DNA of 64,000 nt from Diabrotica undecimpunctata (lineage: Eukaryota; Arthropoda; Insecta; Coleoptera; Chrysomelidae), in NCBI RefSeq assembly GCF_040954645.1, contig NC_092808.1:88204042-88268041 (forward strand). The letters are read 5' to 3'. The notes beneath the pieces were generated by a model. That model was not told where the DNA came from. It was given only the letters and a program-made list of their open reading frames with translations, and made no database searches. Both the position numbers and the translations under genes were made by a program. This document shows, in pieces, positions 1-10,740 of the stretch. The number at the start of each line of letters is the position of its first letter. Within the stretch, counting starts at the first letter, position 1.

Positions 1-85
1 ATTAGACTTACTCACAATCAATTTAATTTTACTACCCAAAACGACCGGTTTCGCTTTCTAAAATTTGCAAAGCATCTTCAGGTCA
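1..85 (-). repeat. End of a dispersed repeat, cut by the window edge
   Basis: Read on the minus strand, this segment contains CCTGAAGATGC, a short A/T spacer, then GCGAAACCGGTCG, and it ends in TTGATTGTGAGTAAGTCTAA. The same ending occurs in both arms of the palindrome at 35800-35911, so this is one copy of a dispersed element that continues beyond the window. The CTGAAGA...GCGAAA arrangement recurs in the palindrome arms at 10741-11686. It resembles the core of a hammerhead ribozyme, but stem II pairing needs an extra unpaired base. The element class is unknown. Confidence 0.5.
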
Positions 86-325
86 AACGGTACAAAGTAA
101 ATTAAATGCTGAAATTATAAAAAGCCCATATTAAGCTGCTGTCTATAAAGATATAGATCAAAAAAGTTATAGTAATTATGCCAATATTACATGTCTGTGT
201 TTATTAATATGCATAAATTTGATTTAGCAGACAAAGTAAAAACCCACAAATTGGTAAGAGATAATCTATTGAATAATAATTGAATAATTAATTATTGAAT
301 AATTTCTAAATTTCTAATTTATTTG

Positions 326-541
326 TCAGTCTCGAATATTTCGCAGCCATGACTTACTCTTTCTACCTATTCCCTTTTTGCCATCGACTCTACCATGCAT
401 GATGACCTGCACAAGACTATATTTATCATTCTTCAGTATGTGTCCAAGGTATGCAGTCTTGCGTACTTTTATTGTTCTCAACAATTTTTTGTCTCAACCC
501 ATCCTTCTCAGCACTTCCTCATTGGTGATCCTGGCAGTCCT
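326..541 (-). pseudogene. LINE 3' end fragment (endonuclease/reverse transcriptase type)
   Basis: The minus strand reads ITNEEVLRRMG, one stop, KKLLRTIKVRKTAYLGHILK, then a basic stretch ending KSWLRNIRD before a stop. This 'YLGHIL...I..G...G.RGIGRKK.SWLRNIRD' block is the C-terminal tail of a common insect LINE polyprotein, downstream of the reverse transcriptase domain. Only about 70 codons remain, with one in-frame stop. It abuts the foldback element at 558-865. Related tails are seen at 39686 (minus) and 62668 (plus). It is a dead fragment. Confidence 0.75.
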
Positions 542-557
542 TGCCAGGGAAGTGAAG

Positions 558-865
558 CTAAATTTAAGTTCAAACCTTGTTCTATCATTTTCTGATAAGT
601 GTTTTGGGCCTATTTCATTTTACAACATTGTTTTTTAATCATTAATGAAGCGCTTATGACAGAACGAGCGCACGGGTTGCGCCGTGTATAGCCGACAAAA
701 ATTTATGCCCTAAATCTTGTTTCTCTATCTTATACACGCCGCAGCCAGAGGGCCCACCCTGTCATGAGCGCTTCATTAACGACTAGAAAATAATGTTTTA
801 AAATGAAATAGGGCCAAAATATTTATCTTGAGATGATAGAACAAAGTTTGAACTTGAATTTAGAT
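558..865. mobile_element. Foldback (palindromic) MITE-like element
   Basis: The left arm (about 558-700) and right arm (about 722-865) are imperfect reverse complements. CTAAATTTAAGTTCAAAC at 559 pairs with GTTTGAACTTGAATTTAG ending at 863. The blocks around TTAATGAAGCGCT near 645 and AGCGCTTCATTAA near 767 also pair, as do the more central GCGCCGTGTATA and TATACACGCCGC. The centre is near 711. There is no open reading frame of note. The GC content of the central 100 bases is higher than that of the surroundings. The class is not determined and no clear target duplication was found. Confidence 0.7.
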
Positions 866-1634
866 CCTTGGTGAATTCAAAAATAATGTTTTTTACTTGT
901 GTTTTTGAGCCTTCATAATCGTAATTTTGCGGTTTTCTCGGATTTAAATTATTTATAACTCGAAAACGATCAAGTTTCCAAAAAAACTACAAAAGAAATC
1001 TTTTTTTCAGAATGATCCAAAATATTGTAGCGTATTTAAACAAAACGAGCGGTTCTTAATTTATATAAATATATTTATTTATAAGTTTACAGCACGATTA
1101 TATCTTATCAACTAACTTTAACTCATAAAAGGTCTGCTTATATATAAAAGTTATTATGTACTAGAATATTCTGGAGTAGTCCACCTCTAATTCGTTTGTT
1201 TGACGCGCCGATCTCTCCCGCGCTCGATACATCTGGAAGCTTCTCGTCGTATCGAGATGCAACCGTTATATGGGCTAGGTCAAATGCATGTTCCTAAAAA
1301 TATGCAATAAAAATTTGTCCGGGCCGAAAAAATTTATTGTTACAATTATTTGTTTAAAAAAATTGTTTAAAAAAATTTTAACAAGTTTTCGCCTGGTCGA
1401 CCTCTTGGACCTTATTATGGGGTATCTCATGAAAGGTATTATGCAAAAAAATCTTATGGGAATATTTTTCCGAACGAAGCCAAACTTTTCGCCTTGTCTA
1501 TGATGAATAAAGTATAAAATGTGTAGGTACTTTAGTGATAGTTTTTTTTTATAAATAGAATAATCCTATTATAATCTCATTACATATCGCTGTAACAAAA
1601 AAAGTACCGGGCAGTAAGGGAAGATTCAATTTTG
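866..1634. other. No gene seen; dispersed repeat copy and a GC-rich patch
   Basis: Positions 881-990 match 16047-16150. Both copies contain ACTTGTGTTTTTGAGCC and, about 60 bases later, TAACTCGAAAMCGATCAA, so this is a dispersed repeat. A compact CpG-containing patch at about 1197-1265 (GACGCGCCGATCTCTCCCGC, then a TCTGGAAGCTTCTCG block) stands out from the AT-rich background, with TATATATAAAAG about 60 bases upstream. It could be part of a solo LTR or an old promoter, but nothing decides this. Confidence 0.4.
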
Positions 1635-1945
1635 TCAATCCTCTTTCAAAATCTTAACAGATGCGTAGTGATTATGAATGTTGCGTTTCTTCCGTGTTGC
1701 TCTTTTTTCGCTGTCTCTCCATCTATCCCTATTTTGGGTGGCACGTACCACATTAACGAAGTTCATCTTTAGTGAACAAGCTAGGGTGTGAACACGTTTG
1801 CTAAACTCCCGTGGGAAATTGCAAAACTTCTGCATTTGGAGAATCCTGAGGTATACATACACCACTGCTTCAGAAGATCCTCGTAACATTTCTTGCAGAC
1901 AATGACATGGCCGTTGGCAGTCTTCAGCATTGGTGAAGGGTGTAC
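1635..1945 (-). CDS. Possible terminal exon or orphan ORF, unknown product
   Basis: The minus strand has a good 3' splice-acceptor pattern (TTATTTTTTCTTGTAG) ending at 1946. It is followed by about 103 open codons (starting TPFTNAEDCQRPCHC, ending ASVKILKED) and a TGA at 1635-1637. Read as an uninterrupted ORF from 1985, the first 20 residues look like a signal peptide, but those codons overlap the putative intron and polypyrimidine tract. The middle (VVRATQNRDRW) resembles tails of LINE polyproteins. I do not recognise a family. It may be a host last exon, a LINE scrap or chance. Confidence 0.25.
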
Positions 1946-1985
1946 CTACAAGAAAAAATAATGCATAAATACCAAATATTAACAC

Positions 1986-3344
1986 ATATCACATATCGGG
2001 AAGTAAAATATTGACAAATAAACATTAACGGTGCAAATAAGTTTGAGCTAAATTGTTGCTAATAGTTCTTAACTTTTTTAATTCTAATTAATAGTGCTAA
2101 TTAATTATTAAATATTTTGCTAATAAATTCGGACATGTCCAATTGAGCCTGCCGCTGTTAGACAATTTTACGTCGCGTGCAACAAACACTTTTTGTACTT
2201 GTACTCATTGCAAAAATGAGTAGTTTATAATGTTTGTTAACACGATCCGTTTATATTTGCCAGGCGATTTCGGATATCTATTCTTTTAATAAATAATTGA
2301 ACAATTTTCTTTTTATTTTAGTAGTAATTGTTCATTGTGAATTTCAATGTAACATAAATGCATATTTAATATAAATACATAAACACATAAAATATATGTA
2401 AAGATGCTTCAGAATCTCTAACAAATCACGAAGTCGTAATCTGTCTAGTACATCTCATCTTACACTTACATGCAGATGAGCTGCTTATGCTAAAAATTGG
2501 GTATGTACATCATAAATTTCCCTTTAACACGTCATTTTTGAAATAACTATTACTATTCTTAATGAAGTATTCAAAATTTATGAGATGATTTAACTTTACA
2601 CTTACACAGCAGTAATTTGCTTCAATTGTTTAAACGACATAATCTTTTGTTTAACCGCATAGTTGGAAATACGTGATATTTACACATTGACCGAATTTTG
2701 ATAACAAAAGTGAAGTTTTCATTCCGCACGGAAGTCTTGATATTAGTATGATACTTGTTTGTAGTCGGAAAAGTCTAAATGTGACTGAAGTGTGGATTTA
2801 AGTCTCTACAAACACTATGGTACGTAGACAAGTATTTTGTGTTACTGTGTTTTGTTTTTTATTTTGTGTTACTTCCTTCAATTTTCGGTAATTCTAAAAT
2901 TCTTGTGCGTTCTGCTGGTTTTAATTTCGTCACTAACCGCTATAATTACAAAGTCAGCTATTATTGCATTATTGTAGTTTTAGCGCCGATTTAATCGAGA
3001 CGCATCATATTCATACTTTAAACATTTCTGTTCTATTTGAAGATCAATGCTTTGAAGTTCTACATATTTAACATCATTACTGCTAAAATATATCTATAAT
3101 CTATCTATTCATGTAGTGTTTCGTTTACACTACAGCCTTAGCCAAGCATTCTCCAGAAAATAGTCATTCTTTTGATTTTGAAAATGTACAGATTTTCAAA
3201 ATAGAACAAAACTACAACAAAAGATGTATATTGGAGATGATTCACATAAAAAATGATCAAATTATATTACATCATGTACAACGAAGAATATTGTAAATAC
3301 ATTGGACTGCTCATACCACCAACTTGAGAGTTTTGCATCGAATG
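1986..3344. other. No recognisable gene
   Basis: This is AT-rich sequence with no supported ORF, no long inverted repeat that I could see, and no microsatellite. Short similar stretches such as CTTACACTTACA (about 2460 and 2594) are too short to interpret. Confidence 0.5.
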
Positions 3345-3731
3345 GGCAGATAACGCTCATCGAAGTCATTAAAAAGCGGTAAACTGCAATGGAAATGAAT
3401 TATTGGCGTAGATGTTGCCAAATCACTAGAAGTAATAGAGTAGGGGATAATGAAATCAGAGAGAGTATGTACATAGACATTGACATCCTGTAAACTATAG
3501 AATGCAAAAGCCTGAAATGTTATGGCCATGTCAAAAGAATGAATAGTCAAAGATGGCCAAAAAAATGTCACAGTAGATCCCATTTCAACCGCAGGGAAAA
3601 GCGAAGACCAAGATCATGGAAACAAACAGTAACTAGTGCAATGGAAGATAGATGGCGCGGTCTACAAGCAGATAGATGACTGGAATGATGGCAAGCGTTG
3701 AAAGCTAGGAAATGGCGACAGCTGAATATGT
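3345..3731 (+). pseudogene. LINE 3' coding fragment interrupted by a mariner-type insertion
   Basis: The + strand reads LTAMEMNYWRRCCQITRSNR, then GDNEIRESM, then KCYGHVKRMNSQRWPKK, and ends with RRPRSWKQTVTSAMEDRWRG and KARKWRQLN. This order (EMDFWRR..., WYGHVKRM, GRRPRKSW) is the typical C-terminus of insect endonuclease/reverse-transcriptase LINE polyproteins. The reading has stops and frame changes, so it is dead. Coding similarity runs up to the left end of the inverted-repeat element at 3732, so the transposon probably landed inside or at the end of this LINE. Confidence 0.75.
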
Positions 3732-3897
3732 ATCGAAAACAAATGTTAAAATTGTTCTACGAATTAAACGTATTCCAAAATTTTTCAAGAATATAATACA
3801 TTTTCCAGGCCACCCCTTAAAGTCAGACCACACGCGGTGCAAGAATGTGTATGACATGTTGCGTTTGGTCATATTGATGTTTCTGATATTTGCCAAA
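3732..3897 (+). repeat. Left terminal inverted repeat of the 3732-5520 element
   Basis: It is the reverse complement of 5352-5520, with scattered substitutions and a few one-base indels. It ends just before ATATTTGCCAAAACTTT, where similarity to the other end stops. Confidence 0.8.
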
Positions 3898-3950
3898 ACT
3901 TTATTTTGTGATTTATTGTTTAAAAACCAATATATTTAGTTGATTAAAAA

Positions 3951-5024
3951 ATGTATTCAGTTGAGAAGAAAGTAGCCATAATAAAAATGTTTTCAGGTAA
4001 TAGTGCGCGAATTGTCAGTTCTTTATTTAGCGTAAGATATCCCAATAGACCAATTCCAAGTCATTCAACAATTCAAAAGATTTTACAAAATTTTGAAAAT
4101 ACTGGGACCGTGATTTCTAATTGTACCTGTACTGTACAAACAATATTGCTGAGGTACCAAGAAGTTTTGAAAATCAAAATGAAATAAATGTATTAACAGC
4201 AGTTGTAGAAAATCCTAGAATAAGTTCTCGGACCATTGCAGACCAGTTTAATATTCATAATTCCACGGCCTTAAAAATTTGGAAAAGGAATAAATTGCGT
4301 TCATATAAATTTCAATGTCATCAAGAACTAAGAGAAGAAGATGAGCGACAAACGGAATTTTGTTATGAAATTTTCGAAAGGGCTAATGCAGACAGACAAT
4401 TTTTAAAAAACATTTTGTTTAGTGATGAATGTACATTTACATTAAATAATGGACCAAATGTTCAAAATCACAGGATTTGGTCGACAAGAAAGCCTGAGGA
4501 TATTATTGAAAGCCATACCCAATATCGTCGAAAAATAAATGTCTGGTTAGGAATATTTAGACACAATATTATTGGAGCATTTTTCTATGAGGAAAATTTA
4601 AATTCAAAAAAGTTTTTAGACTTGCTACAAGAAGAGATTTTACCCAGACTTGCAGAAATAGCTCCAGATGAAGAAGAAATTTGGTTTTAAATAGATGGAT
4701 GTCCTGCGCACAATAACTGGGAGGTTAAGGAATTCCTTTAATAATAATAAAAGGAACAGCTTTAATAATTGTTTGATTTTACCTGACTGTATTATTAAGT
4801 GGTCACAGAGATCGGGAGATCTACCTCCAAACGACTATTTTATCTGGGGGCATCTAAAATCAAAAATCTATTCTGACCAAAAATTTACAGATATTGAATC
4901 ATTAAAAATGCGAATTATTGAAGAGTGCTACGCGTTCTGGCTAATGTTAGACGAGAATTTTACAATCGAGTGGGATACTGCTTACTGCTTAGTACAAAAT
5001 GGTTTATTGTTTGAACATTTATAG
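3951..5024 (+). pseudogene. Tc1/mariner-type transposase with DUF4817-like N-terminus, broken
   Basis: The N-terminus (MYSVEKKVAIIKMFSGN, then FENTGTV) fits the DUF4817 helix-turn-helix domain found in insect mariner-type transposases. The frame changes near 4120-4145. The next segment reads NPRISSRTIADQFNI (second helix-turn-helix) and NILFSDECTFTLNNG, which holds the first catalytic Asp. A TAA at about 4688 interrupts WF/IDGCPAHNNWEV, which contains the second Asp. After another frame change near 4740, NDYFIWGHLKSKIY carries the region of the third Asp and the protein ends at 5024. All three catalytic motifs are visible but lie in different frames, so no functional enzyme is made. Confidence 0.85.
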
Positions 5025-5351
5025 TTTTATGTTTAGGAATTATCATAAATTATTTTTAGGAAGGATCAAAGTAAAACTACATTGAAATTCTTTGAATTGT
5101 TGTATAACCTGGAATTGAATTTGAGTGTATTATATCTTACGTTAAATAAAGATCTGGCAGTCCTCGCACTATTGCCTGAATACAACATTATTGCGATTTT
5201 TCGTGAACTGAGTACATTTCATCAACTTTATTGCTTTGTAAACAATATAATTTATTTTTTACAAAGTACTATTTATTGTTCACTAGTAGTAGTAGTATTT
5301 GTGAAAATTTGCTGTTTATAATTTAATCATAAAATAAAAATATTGACAATT

Positions 5352-5520
5352 CAAATATTGTCAAAAGGTCAGAATCATCAATATGACCAAACGCAACATA
5401 TCATACACATTCTTGTACGGCGTGTGGCCTGACTTTATGGGGTAGCCTGAAAAATGTATTATATTTTACAATATTTTGGAGTACGCTTAATTCGTAGAAC
5501 AATTTTAACTTTGTTTTTAA
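5352..5520 (+). repeat. Right terminal inverted repeat of the 3732-5520 element
   Basis: It mirrors 3732-3897, including the block ATATGACCAAACGCAACATA, which matches the reverse complement of the left repeat. Confidence 0.8.
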
Positions 5521-5667
5521 TACAGATTTCAGTCCTCTACAAATAGTTTCTTATGACTTTTGATGTATTAGGGAAGCAGGAAGTAACAATTTAGAATTTC
5601 CCATTGAGTTGGCCCTATGGCCCGTGGCCCGTTTGGCGATTTACCACCCGTTATATATGGGGAAAAC

Positions 5668-5880
5668 TTCTGATGGACATTAACTACAAAGACGAAACGA
5701 TAAAATTCATTGTGGAAAAGGAAAATAATATCTCACTACCATTTCTGTTGCTTTTAATCTCACTAGAAGCTACAAGATATGTAGCTAACGTATTCAGAAA
5801 ACGAAACCCAACACACATCAACATAATAATATATCCTAGTAGTCCAATCAAAATAATAATAAATCCTAGTAAAATGTTTA
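5668..5880 (+). pseudogene. Penelope-like reverse transcriptase fragment
   Basis: In the ORF running from 5604 to 5918, the section IKFIVEKENNISLPFLLLLI, then RYVANVFRKRNPTH, matches the well-known pattern 'I.FT.E.ENN..LPFLD..I...G......V.RKPTHT' of Penelope-like reverse transcriptases (thumb region). About 50 residues are recognisable. The Asp of LPFLD is replaced by Leu and the ends do not match. The recognition is from pattern memory, so it is moderately sure. Confidence 0.55.
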
Positions 5881-5918
5881 TCTATTGTCACTTATTAATA
5901 AGGAATTTCACAAAATAG

Positions 5919-6839
5919 TTTTGAGAACGATTTTCTAGCTGAAATTCATAATATCAAATATTTTAAAATTTTAGTTTATTCTTAATAAATATACATATTA
6001 GATAATGCAAAAGTTAAATTAACTTGTTCAGAAAAACATGCCTAAATGTCTGAATGAATTTCAAAACGTATACACAATACGTAGAAAATTAACCTTTGAC
6101 GACCTTGACTTCAGCACACGCCTACATCTAAACAATTAAACCTCCAATTTCATTCATATGCGAAAAATGGCAAGTTCAACAACGTTGCTAGATTACCATT
6201 TATCATCTTTATATTACTGAATGAGTCAAATTGATGACCTTCATGTATCCTAATAGAAAAATATAGATCAGAACGTGCTCTTGTAAATAGAGTTGATTAT
6301 TAAAAACTAGATATTAAATAGGTAAGTAATTACGTGGAACGGATGTGTTTGAGACTTTTTTTTCTTTTATCCAAACAACTAGGTTTTTTACATAGCGAAT
6401 GCGGGAGGCGACTAAAAAGTTTATTATTGTCATTGGGCCAACATTTAATCTAAAGGTCTTTTATATATACAAATTCCATTGACAAAAGAAACTGCAAATT
6501 TTCGAGATGATTTTGTGTAAATATCCTTAGCCAAAAATGCTTTTTAAGAGTTAGTACTCTTAATTAGTTACATAGAATATAACCAATCGTTTGACAGGAA
6601 TACTATTTTTTTTTGTATAATTTATACCTTATTATTTGTTAGAATTATTGGACATTGCAATTGCAATAGAATAATCACCAAATGGCAACATACTTTCATA
6701 ATATTATATAAATGATTCATATAAAATTTAAAACTTTCAGAGGATATATCTGAAAATTTAAACCCAGGATTAATACAAATGTCTAATAAACAAAGGAATA
6801 ATACAAATGTCTAACAAACCGTCACTTCTTCCTATTCGA
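5919..6839. other. No recognisable gene
   Basis: AT-rich sequence with no supported ORF. GTCTAAYAAAC occurs twice close together (about 6780 and 6809), a small local duplication. Nothing else was seen. Confidence 0.5.
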
Positions 6840-8860
6840 TAGCTTGTTTTTAAGCATCTTAATTTCGTGAAATCTCTTGTACTGTCAGTTTCCACTTATC
6901 TCGATCTTGCGGTATTTTTCTGACTGGTAACTTGGCAATATTTTCAACTACTTTGATACATAATCCCTTCGTCCTTTGGGTGTTGGATGATTAATAAAAC
7001 AGCTATTTTCTCAGTCTAAGACACTCTTAACATTCGACGTCAGTAATACATCTCAGAGGCATCTATTTTTTTGTCTGTGTTAATATCCAACATTCAGATG
7101 CGTATAGAAATAAAGGGAATACCAGGTTGTTGACTATTCGTACTTTGGTGTTAAGCGTTATACGATGACATTTAAAAATCTTTATAAGTCTTTTCAAGTC
7201 TTGCTTTTCCAGTGCAATTCTTCTTGTAATTTCTTCACTACATTATCCTTGGTTTGTTATTAAGGCGCCGAGACAAGTGAAAATTTCGATGTTACATATG
7301 TTCTTTATATTTAAATTATTTGGGTTCTGTCGGTATACTGTCATTATTTTGGTTTTCTATTTGTTAATCTGGAGACCGACTTTCAAACTTTTTTTCTTCA
7401 ACTCGTTGTATGAGTTCTTTTAATTCTTATTTAGATGAAGCAATGAGGTTGGTATTATCAGCGTACCGAATGTTACTAATTTTGGTGCCATTGATGGTGA
7501 TTCCTATTTCCCCAGTTCTTACTTCGCCAGTTCTCAAAAACAAGTCTTATAATTCATTCGCCGTATATGTTGAAGAGCATGGGACATAGTGCGCACCCCC
7601 CGTTGACAGAAAAATACTTAATAAGTTCACTTTCCACCTTTTCGTGGCCGGTGTTATTATACAGTTTTTTTATTAGGTAGATTAAATCATTTCTTCGAGG
7701 ATGCTCCTTAGTTGCTGTCAACGCACGCAATTTAACGCTTTGGTGTAGTCAATATAGTATTATAGGTTGGTATGTTGAATTCCCTGGCTTTTTATACAAT
7801 TTGTCTTATGTTTAAAATCTGTTCTGTAGTGCCTTTACTAGGTACAAAAACCGCTTGGTTCGGAGTAAGTTGTGATAGGATATAATATTTGGGACGCTCT
7901 AATATAATCTACCGCATCACTTTGCTGGAATGTAAAATGAGCGCTATGATGCTATAATTTTCGTATATGTCTTTCAGACCTTTTTTGTGGATAGGAATGT
8001 ATATTGATTTAGTCCAGGTTCAGAAGAATATCAGTGCCTGTATCTCCGATCGCCACAAGCAGTTCCGTGACCATATTGTCTGCTCTAGGTGATTTGTGAG
8101 TTTTTAGCTTTGGTAATGCAGCAGCCACTTCTTTTAATATCGATGGTTTTGGACATTCAAGTAGCAAATGGTTTCTCGGAGTTGTGTTGTGTTTCAGTAA
8201 ATTTTCACAGTATTCTTTCCACCGAGTTTTGATTTCTATTTTATCTTTTACCACAGTGTTATCTTCCTGTCGTATCGCTAAGCATCTTAAAGAAAAGTTA
8301 CGAGTAATTAGTTGTATTTTTTTAAATATATCTCTTGTTTTGTTATTATGTATATGTTGTTCTATAACCGTGCTTCAGGTGTTTTGAGCCCTTGGGATTT
8401 AAGATATTTTTGGGATTTAATTTTACACCATATATTCTCGGATCCAACTTTTATTAGGCTTACTCTTAGTGTTTCTTTGTTGTGTTGCTATATTTGTTAT
8501 ATCAGCTCTTGTCTTAATCCACAGAGAGTCATTTGTCTCATTTGTTTGTCCACTGATTTAAGTTTGTTAATCTCTAATGTTTTAGAGGTGTCGTTATATG
8601 TGAGGTCCCATATGCTGGTGATTGATTTAGTTGTTTTGGTGGTCGTTTTGACAATCTTTCTCTGGGTATGGTTTTGCATTTATAATGGAGCTGCGCCAAC
8701 TGAATTTGACTAGTATGTAGTCCATCTGGTTTTTGTATCTTCCAAGTGTACAGTCTCCTCGTGTGGTGTTGAAACCCAGTATTAGCGATACAAAAAGCTG
8801 TTCTACGTGGCGAATTGTATGAGAAGTCCTCCCCTCTTATTTCTGCTTCCAATGTTGTAT
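6840..8860 (-). pseudogene. Degenerate LINE reverse transcriptase
   Basis: On the minus strand, recognisable blocks appear in the order expected of a LINE polyprotein. Near 8220 is TRWKEYCENLL. Near 8100-8150 is PKLKTHKSPRADN followed by TELL (usual form 'KSPGADN.P.ELL'). Near 7580 is GCALCPMLFNIYGE ('G..LSP.LFN.Y.E'), and near 7470 is ITINGTKISNIRYADNTNLI, the catalytic YADD box altered to YADN. A weaker C-terminal tail extends to about 6840. Stops and frame changes are frequent. The + strand ORFs here are shadows. Confidence 0.75.
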
Positions 8861-9859
8861 ATTCCTATTACATTTTTGAAGTCCTCATCGTCGTTCTCTT
8901 TTCTTAGTTTTACGTTACCATTATGATGCTTATTTCGCGGTTTGGTACGGTATTCACAATCTACTCTAAATGGGCATAGCATATTTCTATGTCTTCAAGA
9001 TCTTCTATCTTGTTCAAACAAAGCAAAAGAACTATAGATAAAATTTATGTTTTACTAAGGTGTATATAATTGGATACATGTATGCCATAATTGCAAAGTT
9101 TCTTCATAAGTAACTGTAAGTAAGATTGCTTAGACCCTCCGAGAGCCGTGAGACCTTTATTTAATTATTAAGCTCTTGAATACAAGCAGCTCGGTGAGGC
9201 GAGCACGACCAAGTTGAAGCTAACGACTTAACTTCAGGAACCGCAATGTTCCGGACTTTTTTATGCGGAGTACGCTCCTTTGATTCTCGTAAGACAAAAA
9301 TGCATCTGAAACAAACAAAAATTACAATGAAGCTCAGTAACGACCGAAAAAATTTCAGTTAGAAAGCATGAACGGCGCAGCGAGGAAACGAGTACTTATT
9401 GAAGCAAGATCTCGACACAAAAGACGCTCGAGCTCAGGCGCTAAGGTCTAGCTAGACGTAAGCCTTAAATGACAAAGATGTAGAGTATACACAAAAGATC
9501 TTCCAGGTGGCAGAGTGAAAAGGAGTAAGGATTTAGTTAAAATTTAACGTGGTTTAAGTGAAATCTTGTCTATAACTTGCTCTATTATAGATATTTCGAC
9601 AATGTTATTTTGTTGCTATTTGTGTTTATCTGTGGATTGCTATTTTGCAGTGTTAAAAGATTTACATCTTACTTATATGTTTAGAGGTATACGAGTAAAT
9701 ATTTAAAACATAAGTGGACCCAGATACAGAAACATATAAGACAGAAACAGTTTAACTTACAGCCTACCTATCGTTATTGTGGCTGGTGAGGTTTTCCAAT
9801 AATCTAGCGCAACACTTTTAATTCAGTTATGTACTAACAACTAAAAGGATAATCTGTGT
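8861..9859. other. No recognisable gene
   Basis: A moderately GC-richer block at about 9130-9500 (CTCGGTGAGGCGAGCACG and nearby) differs in composition from its surroundings and could be part of an unidentified repeat. No coding or inverted-repeat signal was found. Confidence 0.4.
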
Positions 9860-10285
9860 GGTCCTAGCCTCCTCAAGAATTTCTAATCCGCTCGTCCCTA
9901 TCCATCGTCTTCCTGCGCCAAGCACGTATTCTCATATTTCTTTTTTTTTCGTTTCTCGGAGCGTTTTTCTAGCAGGGTCATTTTGTTCCATCCGCATTAC
10001 ATGCCATACCTACCTCAGATGTCCTATCTTAATATCTTTTACGATATCTGGTTCTTGGTATATTTTATAACGTTCGAAGATGTATCGTTTTTTTACACTC
10101 CATTGTCATTCACCGCTCCATAGATTTGCCTTACCACTGTTCTTTCGAAGCCTTCTAACATGTTTTCTTTACTTTTTGTTAGAGTCCAGGTCTCTTAACG
10201 TTATGTTAGGACCGTTGTTTTATAGAGCTTAACTTTGTATTTCCCGATATAATTGAGGATTTAAGAAGGAGGCTGAGGCCTCCAT
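9860..10285 (-). pseudogene. LINE 3' end fragment, copy A
   Basis: This segment is homologous to 22042-22474 over most of its length, sharing GTCCTAGCCTCCTCAAGAAT and TTTTGTTCCATCCGCATTAC. The latter, read in reverse, encodes the 'RW.GHVMRMEQN.P' box of LINE C-termini. It has suffered a deletion relative to copy B around 9935-9960, where the RPIGQRRRGRPR part should be. It is non-functional. Confidence 0.75.
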
Positions 10286-10619
10286 AAATAACTAGCACAT
10301 GTTATTATCTTGTTCAATGTGCTGAACATGTTAGTCTCTTACTAGAAGCCAGAAGGTTTAATGCGAAGGGTTAACGAAAACTAGCTTTGCTCGGTTTTTA
10401 CTGCAAGAAATCTCCCTCTATGGAATATAGTTTATTTGAATTATAGATAGAAATATATTTTTATTTGTAATGTTAATTGATGAATTTATTTACACATGTG
10501 AGTCCATTTTCTAGATAGATAAGAAAAAAAGACCTAACTCACATTTTTATTGTACCTTGAAGATCAGTTTTGAAAGAAAAGACATTAAAACGAATAAATA
10601 AATAAATGTATAAATATAT
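10286..10619. other. No recognisable gene
   Basis: AT-rich spacer between the LINE fragment and the TA microsatellite. Nothing recognised. Confidence 0.5.
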
Positions 10620-10622
10620 TTA

Positions 10623-10706
<84 letters not shown>
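10620..10706. repeat. (TA)n microsatellite
   Basis: An almost pure TA run with a single interruption (TATTAATA near 10660). It flanks the left arm of the large palindrome. Confidence 0.95.
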
Positions 10707-10711
<5 letters not shown>

Positions 10712-10740
10712 TGATTATTTCGACCAAAAAATAATTTATA

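Larger units (their letters stand above)
3732..5520 (+). mobile_element. Tc1/mariner-superfamily transposon with long terminal inverted repeats
   Basis: The two ends are long imperfect inverted repeats, about 166 bases each (3732-3897 and 5352-5520). Reading inward, both contain GTTAAAATTGTTCTACGAAT, then a shared TATAATACATTTT block, AAGAATGTGTATGA and TTGCGTTTGGTCATATTGAT. A TA dinucleotide flanks each end (3730-3731 and 5521-5522), as expected for the superfamily, although similarity continues a few bases beyond it, so the exact border is uncertain. The interior encodes a broken transposase (3951-5024). Confidence 0.85.

Noticed and set aside
8312..8713. 133-codon + strand ORF with membrane-like composition
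   Set aside because: It is the shadow of the antisense LINE reverse transcriptase (6840-8860).
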